A stretch of 64,000 bases of DNA, taken from assembly GCF_014779795.1 (NCBI RefSeq), contig NZ_JACXZS010000001.1:248001-312000 (forward strand), read 5' to 3'. How positions within the stretch are numbered: position 1 is the stretch's first letter; every line of letters starts with the position of its first letter. Positions 34,277 through 45,900 of this stretch are shown here, piece by piece. A program made the position numbers and the translations under genes. Source of the DNA: Microbacterium helvum. GTDB taxonomy: Bacteria; Actinomycetota; Actinomycetes; Actinomycetales; Microbacteriaceae. The notes under the pieces are model-generated. The model saw nothing but the letters and a program-made list of their open reading frames with translations. It had not been told where the DNA came from and made no database searches.

Positions 34277-36372
34277 CCCCGAACTGGATCACCACGACCA
34301 CCGAGCGCGCGCGCTCCCGTCGACCCGTCACCTGGCTGACGCTCATCGGCGTGCTGCTGCTTCCGGTCGTCATCGGCGGAATCCTCGTCGCCGCGCTCTA
34401 CAATCCGACCGAACGACTCGACAGCCTGACTGCCGCCGTTGTGAACGAGGACGAGCCCGTCACGATCGACGGCCAGATGGTGCCGCTGGGCCGGCAGCTC
34501 ACCGCGGGCCTCGTCGAGGGGTCGGACGACGTCGACAGCAACCTGACGTGGACGATCTCGAACGCCGACGACGCGGCAGCCGGCCTCGCCGACGGCACGT
34601 ACGCCGCCGTCATCACGATCCCCGAGAACTTCTCGGCCGCCGCGACCTCGACGCAGCCGGGCGAGACGCCCGAACAGGCGACCATCAAGGTCACGACCCC
34701 TCCCGACAGCCTCATCGTCGACGACGCCATCACGTCGCAGGTCGCGTCCGTCGCGGCATCCAGCATGGGAACCCAGCTGTCGCAGGTCTACCTCGAGAAC
34801 GTGTTCCTCGGGTTCACGACGCTGGGCGACCAGCTCGGCACCGCTGCCGATGGCGCGACCCAGCTCGCCGACGGCGCGACCCAGGCCGCCGACGGCGCCG
34901 CGCAGCTGCCCGCGGGCATCACACAGCTCGCCGACGGCAACACGCAGCTCTCCAGTGGTGCGACGCAGCTCGCCGACGGCGCCGCGCAGCTGTCGGGCGG
35001 CGCCACGTCGCTCGCCGACGGCGCGGGTCAGGTCGCCGGCGGGGCGACCTCGCTCCAGTCCGGGCTGACCACGATCGCGGGCAAGACGCGGGATGCCGCC
35101 GGCGGAGCGCAGCAGCTCGCGGACGGCGTGAACGCCGGCGCGACACAGCTCGAGCAGACCGGTCTCGTGCCCGACGAGCTGTCGGGCGCCGCCGGCGCCA
35201 GCGCTCAGGCCGCCGCGGGAGTCCTGGCGATCGCGCAGAACTGCGCCGCCAGCGGCGCCGCCCAGGCGTACTGCGACACGCTCCTGACTGCGGCGCAGGG
35301 TGTGGATGCCGCGGCCTCCGGCACGTCGGCAGGCCTCACCCAGTTCGACACCGAGGCGACCGCCCAGATCGCCGGACAGTTCCGTGAGATCGGCACGAAC
35401 GTGTCGACCCTCAGCGGCGGCCTCACCCAGCTCGCCGGCGGCATCGACCAGTCGGCCGACGGCGCCGGCCGGCTCGCGACCGGAGCCACCGGCATCCAGG
35501 ACGGCGCGGGTCAGCTCGCGACCGGAGCGACGGGCATCCAGGACGGCGCGAACGGTCTCGCCAGCGGAGCCACGCAGCTCGCCGACGGTGCGACGCAGGC
35601 CGCGAGCGGCGCAACGACCCTCGCCGACGGCGTGGCGCAGCTGGCCGACGGCACCGCCACGCTCGCGACGGGGCTGCACACGGCTGCCGACTCGCTGCCG
35701 TCGTACACCGACCAGCAGGCCACCGACCTCGCGACCGTCGTCGCCGACCCGGTCGACGCCGACGGTGCGGGGTCGTCGCTGTTCGGGGCCTCGGCCATCC
35801 CGCTCCTCGCCACGCTCGCGCTGTGGTTCGGCGGACTCGGCACGTTCATCGCTCTGCAGGCCGTATCGCGTCGCGCGCTGACCTCGCGCAAGCCGTCTGC
35901 GCTGCTCGCGCTGCGCTCGTACGCGCCCGCTGCCGGCATCGGCGCCCTCCAAGGCCTGCTGGTGGCCGGGGTCGTGCAGATCGCCGCGTCGTACTCGTGG
36001 AGCGAGTGGTGGGTGTTCGCGGGGGTGAGCATCGTCGCGGGCATCGCGTTCGCCGCGGTCAACCAGGCGCTGGTGGCGGTGTTCGGCGGTGCGGGCCGCT
36101 GGATCTCGGCCCTGGTCGGAGTGCTCACCGTCGCGACCGGCATCGTCTCGACCGTGCCCGGCGTGCTGTCGAGCGTCGCCGCCCTCATGCCCACGTCGGC
36201 CGCCTACCAGGGGATGGTCGCCGCCCTCACCTCGGCCGGAGGACTGGGTGCCGCGTTCGCGGGCCTGGTGATCTGGACGCTCGTGTCGCTCGCGGTCACG
36301 ATGCTCGTGGTCGCCCGCCGTCGGACGACGTCGGCGCGCGCGCTGCTGAAGGCGACGCCCATCACCGCCTGA
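34273..36372 (+). CDS. YhgE/Pip domain membrane protein
   Basis: A 699-residue protein starting at ATG 34273, overlapping the MMPL stop by 4 bp. One N-terminal helix (WLTLIGVLLLPVVIGGILVA) is followed by an external domain with AAVVNEDEPV, as in YhgE/Pip proteins. Residues about 195-475 contain many 7-residue repeats of the type ADGATQL/ASGATQL, predicted to form long helical or coiled rods. Five C-terminal helices resemble ABC-2 permeases. MMPL-YhgE pairs are common in actinobacteria and are thought to act together in envelope export; the exact role is not known. Confidence 0.92.
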   Translation: MTPNWITTTTERARSRRPVTWLTLIGVLLLPVVIGGILVAALYNPTERLDSLTAAVVNEDEPVTIDGQMVPLGRQLTAGLVEGSDDVDSNLTWTISNADDAAAGLADGTYAAVITIPENFSAAATSTQPGETPEQATIKVTTPPDSLIVDDAITSQVASVAASSMGTQLSQVYLENVFLGFTTLGDQLGTAADGATQLADGATQAADGAAQLPAGITQLADGNTQLSSGATQLADGAAQLSGGATSLADGAGQVAGGATSLQSGLTTIAGKTRDAAGGAQQLADGVNAGATQLEQTGLVPDELSGAAGASAQAAAGVLAIAQNCAASGAAQAYCDTLLTAAQGVDAAASGTSAGLTQFDTEATAQIAGQFREIGTNVSTLSGGLTQLAGGIDQSADGAGRLATGATGIQDGAGQLATGATGIQDGANGLASGATQLADGATQAASGATTLADGVAQLADGTATLATGLHTAADSLPSYTDQQATDLATVVADPVDADGAGSSLFGASAIPLLATLALWFGGLGTFIALQAVSRRALTSRKPSALLALRSYAPAAGIGALQGLLVAGVVQIAASYSWSEWWVFAGVSIVAGIAFAAVNQALVAVFGGAGRWISALVGVLTVATGIVSTVPGVLSSVAALMPTSAAYQGMVAALTSAGGLGAAFAGLVIWTLVSLAVTMLVVARRRTTSARALLKATPITA

Positions 36373-36415
36373 TTCCGCTGTTGCCCCGAGCCGGTCTGCA
36401 GGCCAGGATCGAGGC

Positions 36416-36898
36416 GTGAGCTCCCCCGACGACACTGCCTCGCACGGCAGCGCGAAGCTTCCGCCACGGTGGTTCATCCGCACCGCGTGGGTCGTCCACC
36501 GCGGGCTCTATCGCGTGTCCGGCGGGCGCCTGGGGCTGCGCGAGCCCACCCCCGCCGTCTGGGGCATGATGCGGCTGCACACGGTCGGACGCCGATCGGG
36601 CACGCCGCGCGTGGCGATCCTCGCCTACTTCGAGGACGGCGACGACCTCGTCACGCTCGCGATGAACGGCTGGGGCGACCCGCCTCCGGCATGGTGGCTC
36701 AACCTGCAGGCGATGCCGACGGCCGAGGTCGATCTGCCCGGCGGGCGGCGCACCGTGGTCGCCCACACCGCGGCCGGGGCCGAGCGCGAACGGCTCTGGG
36801 CCGTCTACCGCACGCTCAACGGCGGCGACGACCTCGACGCGCACGCGGCGCTGCGCAGCCGCGAGACGCCGGTCGTCGTACTGTCACCCGCGAACTGA
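36416..36898 (+). CDS. Ddn-type F420H2-dependent quinone reductase / nitroreductase family protein
   Basis: A 160-residue protein with a GTG start. It has the split beta-barrel of the deazaflavin-dependent nitroreductase (Ddn/DUF385) family: MMRLHTVGRRSGTPRVAILA, then AMNGWGDPPPAWWLNLQAMP, and VDLPGGRRTVVAHTA. The WWLNLQA element is strongly conserved in the family. Such proteins reduce quinones, including menaquinone, with F420H2. That would fit the surrounding menaquinone genes, but the link is inferred. It follows the YhgE gene by 43 bp. Confidence 0.88.
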   Translation: MSSPDDTASHGSAKLPPRWFIRTAWVVHRGLYRVSGGRLGLREPTPAVWGMMRLHTVGRRSGTPRVAILAYFEDGDDLVTLAMNGWGDPPPAWWLNLQAMPTAEVDLPGGRRTVVAHTAAGAERERLWAVYRTLNGGDDLDAHAALRSRETPVVVLSPAN

Positions 36899-36915
36899 CA
36901 ACTGACGCGGACGGT

Positions 36916-36962
36916 TCCGGCGGGTCGGGGTCGTCGGGGGAGAGTCGGCCCGACCCGCCGGA
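36916..36962. terminator. Perfect 14-bp stem between convergent genes
   Basis: TCCGGCGGGTCGGG (36916-36929) and CCCGACCCGCCGGA (36949-36962) form a perfect 14-bp stem with a 19-nt loop, between the Ddn-like gene and the stop of the giant gene. It lacks a T-tract but is well placed as a bidirectional terminator. Confidence 0.65.
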
Positions 36963-36976
36963 GTCTGTGGGACGGG

Positions 36977-39900
36977 CTAGCCGTCGTCGTTCTTGACCGT
37001 GACGAGGCCCTGCGCGTCCGCGAGGTTCGCGCCGGGTGCGGGGTGCAGCGTCACGGTGAACGCCTCGTCGGGCTCCTTCGCGGAGTCGCCGACGATCGTG
37101 AAGGTGATCGTCGCGGTCGTCTCACCGGCGGCGAAGACGACCGTGCCCGACGTCGCGCCCGTGACATCGGATCCCCATGTCGCACCGTTCGCGATGACGG
37201 TGTCGACGCTCCAGCCGACCGACAGGGCTGCGCCCGCCTGGTCGCGCGTGACGGTGAGGGTGACGGTCCTCGTGGTCCCCGCGGCGCGCTCGATCACGGT
37301 CGCGTCGGAGATCCGCACGGCCTGCGCCGCGGCAGCGGAGCCCGCGTAGGCATCGTCGTCGGTGCGCAGCCGGTAGTCGGCGGCCGATGCCGTCACGCCG
37401 GTGCCGAACGCGAAGAGCCCCTGCGCGCCGTCGGCGAGCGGCGAGTTGAAGGCGTACGACGCCAGCACCTGCCCCGCGAGGGTCACGGTCACCACCGTGG
37501 CCTTGAGCGTCACGTCGAGGACGTAGTCGACGCCGGCCGCGAGCGCCCGCGAGATCACGAGGTCGATCGTGCGCACGCCCTTGGCGACGTGGCCGACGAC
37601 CACTCGCTGCCCGGCCACGTCGATGCCGACGAACTTGTAGTCCGTCGCCGAGTACCAGTCGAAGAGGATGCCCGTGAACCCCGCGGCCCGCAGCGTCGCG
37701 GTCAGCTGCAGGTAGGCGGTCGGTTCGAGGTGCGGCACACCGTCGTACGGCGGCAGTCCGGGAGCGGTCGCGGACGTCGCGATGCCCAGCAGCGTCGTAG
37801 CCGTGCCGCCGGCATCCGTCACACCCTGCAGCCGACCGTCCGTCATCGTCCAGGTCCCCGTCACGTCCTTGCGAACGGCGACGGCGCTCCCCTCGAAGAA
37901 CTCGGTGCGGTCGATCGTGATCTCGGGTGAGATCACCGTGAGCGCGATGTTGTCGAACTGCCCCTTCGCCTGATTCGATCCGAACCCGGTGAGGCCGCGG
38001 TTGAGCGCCACCTTCTGACCGCCGATGGTGCGCGGTGCGAAGGTGTAGCGGAACGCGTTCCTTCCGTTCGCGGTCACCGTGACGATCAGTCCGTTCACGA
38101 CGACGACGAGGTCGTAGAACGTGCCGGCCTTGACGCCGCCCGGAACGCTCCCCTGCGCACGCACCCACCAGCCTGTGGCGGTGCGCTCGCCGATCACCAT
38201 CTTGTTGACCGACTGGTCGATCCCTGCGAACTTGAAGTCGGTCGGCCCGAAGTAGTCGAAGACGATGTAGGCGTTGGCCTTCCAGCCGCCCGTCGGCTTC
38301 TGCATCGAGATCTTGGCCGACACCTCGTAGTACACCGTCTGGTACGCGTCGGAGTACCAGACCGCGACCGCGTCGCCCTGCGAGTCGGCGGCGGTCACCG
38401 TCAGAATGCCCTGCGTCACCGTGAAGGTGCCCGAGTCGGTGAGGAAGCCCTGCAGCGTGCCGTCGTTGAAGTCGGCCCCCCGCACGCTGTCGCGCTTGCC
38501 GCCGGGGATGTTGCCCGCCTGCGGGTCGGTCGGCCCGCCGGTCTGGGTCTGCCAGTAGCCGTGGTCCTCCTGGCGGATCAGGCCGAGCTCGCCGAAGGGC
38601 TCGCCGTTGCGCTGCGGGTCGCTGCCCTCGTCGCTCCAGCGGGTCGGGTCGGCGCCCTGGCTGCGGCTCAGCGCGTACAGGAACTCCGGCAGCGCCGGGT
38701 TGTTCTGGCGGCTGACGGTCGCCATTCCGAACGGGGCGAACGGCACCAGGTAGGTGTTGAACTCGCCGACCCAGTCGATCAGGCGGTCGCCGGCGGTGTT
38801 CGCGATCAGGATGTCGAGCCCGGCGCCGCCGTAGGCGCGGTCCTGGTAGCTGGAGTTGACGCCGTCGGGCGTGTTGTTCAGCCAGGTGTCACCGGGCTGC
38901 GTGCACGTTCCGTTCGGCGCGGTGGCGAGGCATCCGGAGTGCAGGTCGTCGTCGACGTTCAGCAGATCGTTGCCCCAGCCGCCCCACAGCGTGTCCATGC
39001 CGGTGCCGCCGACCATCCAGTCGTTGCCGAGGTCGCCGAAGATGGCGTCGTCGCCGTCGGTCGGCTGCGTGTTGTACACGTACTGCAGGCAGCCGCCCTG
39101 GTTGTCGACTGCGACGCACACCTTGGCGAGGATGTCGCCGAACGTGTCTTCGTTGTTGAGGAAGTACTGGTTCGGGAACAGCGCGCGGTCGGTGCTGCCG
39201 GTGCAGGTGTGGCCGCTCGGCGACCAGGACGTGCAGCCCCACGTGTCGCCGGCCGCGTTGAACAGGATCGTGCGCAGCGGGTCGTACTCGTCGTAGAGCA
39301 GGAACTCGCCGAGCCGCATCTCGTTGTGGTTGTTGGCGTGCCACGGGTTGGTGTCGGCGCCGAAGTGCAGGACGTCGCCGGGGTTGTACGGGTGGGCGAA
39401 GTCGATGTACTCGAGGCCCGCGAGCGTGCCGTCCGCGGTGTAATGCTGGGTGAATCCGGATGCCGCCGGCAGCGGCCCGTTCGTGCCGCCGGAGCCGGTC
39501 AGGTCGTCGGGGTCGGTGCCGATCGCCTCGGCGCCAGAGATGGCGTCGTCACCCGCGCCGCCGTGGATCCAGTCGGAGCCCCAGCCGCCGAAGATGATGT
39601 CGTCGGAGTTGTTGGCGTCGTACAGCGGCGAATCGGCGACGTGATGCTGGCTGGCGTTCACATCCGGGCCGAGGTTGTACACGGTGAGGTCGGCGGCCTT
39701 GTTGAGCGCGCCCGTGCGGTTGATCGTCGCGGTCTGGCCCTGCCCCGGCGTGTAGATGAACTCGTCGAGCACGTTGCCGTTGGAGTACTTCGTGTCGGGA
39801 TCGGCGGCCAGCAGTGCGGTGATGCCGAAGAGGCGCTCGCTGTAGCAGGCGGTGACCGCGCCGGGCGCAAGCCCGTCGGCGGTGCAGACCGCGCCGCTGG

Positions 39901-42900
39901 CGGTGAGCCCGGTCGAGCCGTTGCGGCTCGTGAAGATGCGGCCGTCGTCGCCCAGGATGCCGTCCTGGCCGGTGCCGCCCGAGATCCAGTCGTTGCCCCA
40001 GCCGCCGATGAGGTCGTCGCTCTGCGCATCGCCGTAGAGGATGTCGTGATCGGCGCCGCCGTACACGGTGTCGTCACCGGTCTCGCCGTGCACCTCGTCG
40101 CGCCCGCCGGTCTGCCACGGCGTGGCGCTGCCGCCCGCACCGGGGAACGTCGTGTTGCGCCAGGCGCCGGCATCGGTGTCGAGGACGTTCGAGCAGACGG
40201 GCTGGGTCGGCGAGCCGTTGGTGCAGTCGCCGCCGACGCCCAGGCCGAAGTTCTCGGGCTGGAAGTCGGGGCCGCCCACCGTGTAGTCCAGCAGCGTGAC
40301 GCCGCGCACGATGAGCCGTTGCGCACCGGTGCCCTGGTCGTACTGGAAGGTCACATAGTTGTTCGGCGCCTGCGCGGCGGTGGTCTGCCCGGTGCCGATC
40401 CCGGCGATGCGGTCCGTGCCGCCTGTGCCGACGATGCGGATGATGCGGCCGTTGTCGCCGATGATGGCGTCGGCGTCGCGGGCGTCCATGTCGGCGGCGG
40501 TCGTGTGATCGGCGAGCGAGCCGCCGGTGGCCGGGGTGCTCGGCTGGGAGCCTCCCGCCGTCTCGTCGTTGATGCCGACACGCGATCCTGCGCCGCCGAA
40601 GACGATGTCGGCGCCGCGGTCGTCGCCGCGGCCGTAGCCGACGGCGTACCAGTCGGACGGGCCGATCAGTCCGTCGGGGCGCATGTCGGGCGTGGTCAGG
40701 CTGAAGAAGTCGCTCGATCCGCCGATGAGGTCGTCCTGGCCGAGCCCCCCGAAGATGCGGTCGTTGCCGCCGCCGCCCTCGATGTAGTCCTCACCGTCGG
40801 TCGCTGCCTCGGTCGACGCGATCACGGTGAGCACACCGGTGAAGTCGCATTCGATGCCACGCGGTCCGGCGCCGTCCGGGTCGATGCAGCCGAGCGGGGT
40901 GCGGCTCGCGCCGACGTGCCGCGTGACCTTCGGGTCGTCGGTGATTCGGGCGAACGCCTCTTCGGCGTCGCCGTCACCAACCAGCACATCGTTGCCGAGC
41001 TGCCCGAAGATCAGATCGTGCGCGGCGCCGCCCACCAGGTGGTCGTTGCCGAGGCTGCCGGTGCCCACCGCTCCCGCGTCGATCGCGAGGGTGTGCCACT
41101 GCTCGGTGACGTCGTATTCCGCCCACCACGGCGCTCCGTCGGGGTCGCGGTATGCCCGCTCCACGCCGTCGGTCAGCAGGGCGCCGGAGTCGTTCGCGCT
41201 GGGCGCCGGCATGCCGGCGCACACCTGCGCGGGCATATCGCTGCGCGAGTACAGCAGCGTGCCGCACAGCGTCTGGAACCGGCCGTTCTCCCAGTGGCCG
41301 GGCGTGCGGTCCAGGATCACGTTGTCGCCGAACAGCAGGTCGTCGGACTGGTCGCCGTCGGCGAGGTCGTGCCCGGGTCCCCCGACGATCACGTCGTGGC
41401 CGAGCCCGCCGAAGATCGCGTCGTCGCCCCCACGCTGCACGTTGCGGCTCTCGATCGACAGCACGGTCGAGATCGCCGTGGTCTGGATGGCCTGCAGGCG
41501 GGTGTCGGGCAGGTTGGTGTCGGCCGTGTTCCACGTCGCGCCGCCGTTCTGCACCACGATGCCGAAGTCACCGAAGATGATGTCGTCGTACGCGTCGACG
41601 GGCCCGCCGGTGACGGTGCCGGGACCGTCACCCCAGATGAGGTCGCTGCCGGGCACGAGCAGGTCGTCGCGCACGAGCGCCTTGTACGGCTGGATCGTGG
41701 TGCCGTTGTTGACGTACCCGGCACCGGTCACGCTCGGCGCCGGCGACCGGTCGGCGACCGCGACGTCGAGGATGCGCGTGAAGATGTCGACGTTGATCCC
41801 GTCGTCGCCGTAGAGGTGGTCGGCGCCGCGCAGGCCGCGCAGCTCGTCGTCGCCCGATCCGCCCGCGAGGCGGTCGCCGGCCTGACTGCCGATCAGCAGG
41901 TCGTCGCCGAGCCCGCCATAGGCCGTGATGCCGATCGACGGCAGGTTGGCGCACGTCGCGTCGCACACGATGCCGGCGAACAGCCCGCTCGCATCGATGA
42001 TGTCGTTGCCGGCGTGGTCGTACGGGTCGGCGAGCCCGAAGACCCACTCGTCGTCCTCGTTGTCGGAGTCGGGGATGTGCGTGAACGGGTCGAACGGCTT
42101 GGGCCCGAACTCCATGCCCAGCACGTCGCCCGGGCGGCCGCTGTACCAGACCCCGTCCTGCGACGTGTCGCCGTAGACCACGAGCGGCGAGTCGGGTCCA
42201 GCCGTGTTCTGCTGATCGCACGGCACCGGGTCCCCGTTGGCGGGGTCGATCGGCGGGGTCGCGTCGCACACGGTGATGATGTCGCCGCCGATGCGCTGCC
42301 CGCCCGCACGACCCTCGTCGTGACCGGTGACCGTGAGGGAGGTCGAGAACCAGGTCGCGACCCCGCCGACGAGCTTGACGGTCGGCTGCAGCGCGGTGCC
42401 GGCGAGCACCAGCACACCGCGAGCGACGCCGTTCACGAGCTCCGTCGTGGTGCTCTGGATGGTGTAGACACCCGGCAGTCCGCTGATGCGCACCTGCATG
42501 CCGGCACGGAAGCCGCTCAGGTCGCTCTGGCTGCCCAGGTACACCAGGCGGTCCTTGCGGATGAGGAATCGACCGGATGCCGCGACCGTGAGCGGATCGA
42601 CCACCGAGACGGTCGTGGGGCCGGTGCCGCCGCCCAGCGCCGTGCCCGCGACGAGCTGCGGGCCGAGGATCATCACGGCGCCGACGCCGCAGCCCGGGAA
42701 CGGGTCGACGATGCCGATCGCCAGGCAGTCGACGTTGCCGAACCCGACGATCTTGCGGGTCGAGCTCTCGCCCGCCAGCAGCACGTGCTGCGGCAGCGTG
42801 CCGTAGGGGGTGCCCGCGACGTAGCCGCTCCCGGCGAACTGGCCGGTGTACGACCACGGCATGCCGTCCAGGCGCGTGATCGTGCGTCCGAGTCCGTTCG

Positions 42901-45900
42901 CCCCGCTGCCCGCCGCCGTCATCTCGAACTCGTTGCCGATCGGCCGGTTGCCGCCGCCGTGGACGACCGTGAGGCCGCCGTGTGGGCCGGGCACGTAGAC
43001 CGTGCGCGCGCCGCTCATCGCGGTCGTCATGACATCGCCGCGCGCGAGAGTGAGCACCGTGGCGGTGACGCCGACGAGCCGCCACTGCCCGTCGATGCCC
43101 TGGATGCGCACCAGCTGCCCGACGGCGAAGCCGTCCGCCGCCCAGTCGCCGCCGACCCGCGTGATCGTGCCGCCGTCGCCGTCGAGGTTCGGGGTCACCG
43201 TGATCGATCCGGTCCGGGTCACCGGCACGTCCTGCGCGATGACGACGGTCTTCGCGCTCACGGGGAGCGATCCGGGCGCGCCGCCGCTGATCAGTGCCAG
43301 GTACATCACCGTGTTGTCGGTGGTGTCGCCCGTGAACGAGTCGGCGAAGCCCATGACGCGGAACAGCCTGCCCGGCTGGCTCGCCAGGGTGACCGGCTGC
43401 CCGATCAGGAAGCCCTGCGCCTTCCAGTCGAACGGCGCTTCGCGCGTCAGCTCGTACCAGCCGGCGCCCGGCGGCGGGAAGCCGGCATAGGCGTGCGCCG
43501 TGCCGAGCGTGACGGTTCCGGTGAGCTTGACGGGCACATCGGGCTGCAGCGTGCCCTGGATGTCGAGCCGGTCGTTCCCCGTGCCGAGGAGCAGGTTCAC
43601 GACCTCGATGGTCGAGACCGTGCCCGCCGTCTGGTACTCGCCGTCGACGTACTGGACGCTGCCGAAGCTGATGCCGCCGCGGAAGATCTGGCTCTCGCCG
43701 AAGCTCTCGGCCCCCGGCGCACTGTACGACGGCCCGAAGTCGAGGTCCTTCGCCATGCCGAAGCCGGTGAGCGTGGTGGCCGTCATGACGCCGAGGCCGT
43801 CGGCCTTGGACCCGTCGTTGTACACGGTCAGCACGTCGATCTGCTTCGACTCGGGCGCCTGTGTCGCGATCGCGAACAGCGGACCGTCCTTCTCGCCCGG
43901 CAGCTTGAGACCGAGCTCCAGCGACCGGTCGGCGCCGGTCACGCCGCCTTCGACCGCGACCGGGCCGCGCAGCTTCGAGAGCCGGTGCGTCGACGCCGGG
44001 AAGACCTTGACGCCCTGCCGCTGGATCGGCTGGTCGAACCACACGTCCGCCCGCAGCACGATGTCCTTGTCGTGGAACCAGTCCAGCGCTCCGAAGTCGA
44101 CGAACGCCGCGATCCGGCGCACCGTGAACGTGCCGCCCGAAGTGAAGCCCGCGAGCGAGTCGCCGCTTCCCACGGCGCGCAGCTCGAGCACGTTGTCCTT
44201 GCCCTTGTTGGTGCCGCGGATCACGGCGATCTTGGCGCGCACCTTCGTCGCGCCCTGGCTGATCTCTACCCACTGGCCTTCGAGGAACCCGTCGGCGAGC
44301 CACGCGTTGTCGGCGCCGGTGTCGCGCACCAGCTGCCAGGACCCGTCGGGGTTCTGGGTGGTCGCCGTGCCGTCCCACGCGCCGATGCGCGTGAGCACGT
44401 TGATGCTGTCCTTCGTGACCTCGGTCGCGGTGGATGCCGCCACGCACCCGCCGACCGTCTTGTCGAGGGTCATCGCCTTGCCGTCGGCGGTGATCGACAC
44501 GATCGTGAACACGGTGGCGCCGCAGCCCGAGATGGTGATGCGCTGACCGACCGTGAATCCCTCGTCGCGGAAGCTGCCGAGGTCGCTGCCGTTGGCGCGG
44601 GTCACGGTGGCGCCCGAGAAGCGCAGCCGGCCGAGGAACGCCCGCGTCGGCACGTCGCCGCCGATGATCCGGTACTGGCTCGGGCTGATCGCCACGCCGT
44701 CGACCATCACGACGTCGACCATGCCGTCAGGCAGCAGCGACACGGTCACGGTGCCGCTCGCCGGCTTCGTGGTGAGGCGGATCGTGTAGTCGTCGGTCGC
44801 GCCGGGGATGGTGCAGTCGGTGTCGAGGCAGCGCACCACGACCGTGTCGGTGCCCGACGGGATCGCGACGATCTCGGGGGTCTCGTCGTCGTACACCAGC
44901 ACGTCGGTGCGCTGCAGTCCGCTGCGGAGGTTGGGGAACGGGTAGGCGGCCGCTGCCGCGGGCGCGGTGTGCGCGGCATCGAGCTCGTAGTGCAGGACGG
45001 CGACGGTCGGGTCGTCGGGGGTGTTGTTGACGCGGGCGCGCACCACCACGCGCAGCGGGGTGTTCCAGTTCGTCGCGTCGAACCAGACGCGGTACCAGGT
45101 GCCGGTGCCGTCGACGACCCGGAACCACCGCGAGCCCTCACCCGGGATGCCGCTCAGGTCGATCTGCAGCGGGCGCTGGCTGTCGGCATCCATCCAGATC
45201 TTCACCCAGATCCGGTCCGTGCCCGCCGGAGCCTTCGCGAGCGAGAGCAGCACGACGTCGGTGCGCTCGTGCGTCGAGTCGCCCTCGATGACGATGCCGC
45301 GGCCGTCCGGCTCGCACGTCGCGACGTTCGCCGCGCAGGAGGCCGTGGGCTCGACGTCGACGGCGTACACGCCGGGGGTGTCGTCGTCGTAGACGAGTGC
45401 GTTCACCTGCCGCACCGCCGCGCCGTGATACCGGGCGTCGGCGCTGATCACCGAGTGCTGCAGCACGACGATGCGATCACCCTCGGCGCGCTGGTCGAAC
45501 CGCCCGGGCACGTCGTCGTCGACGGCCCACACGTAGACCCGCTTCTTCGCCGTGTCGTGGGCGTTCCAGGTGAGCACGACCGCGCGCCCGGCCTCGTCGA
45601 CGATGGCGCCGTTGCGGATGTAGTGCCGCTGGAACTCGGATGCCTGGTCGCAGTCGGCATCGGTCACGCCGACGCACAGCCACACGGTGTCGCCGAACCC
45701 GTCGCCGAGCGGGTCGGGGTTGAGGTCTGCACCGTTCGCCTCTTGCGACGGCGAGCCTGCGGCCGACACCGTGACGTACACGGGGGCGGTGTGGTCGGCC
45801 GCGAGCGAGATCTCGTAGTAGGTGTAGCTCTTGATCGCGCCCGTCGATCCGGCGCCTTCGCGCACGACCGTGCCGCCGGTCTTCTCGGTGATGATGACGA

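Noticed and set aside
34840..35650. Tandem repeats in the YhgE gene that could be mistaken for a CRISPR or minisatellite.
   Set aside because: They are in-frame 7-codon repeats encoding a helical rod, without regular repeat-spacer structure.
31292..36483. Minus-strand frames of about 1,000 codons opposite the MMPL and YhgE genes.
   Set aside because: Antisense artefacts; the plus-strand proteins have transmembrane segments and conserved Asp-Tyr pairs.
36977..37330. A sortase anchor at the C terminus of the giant protein.
   Set aside because: The protein ends right after the Calx-beta domain, with no LPXTG-like motif, hydrophobic helix or basic tail.
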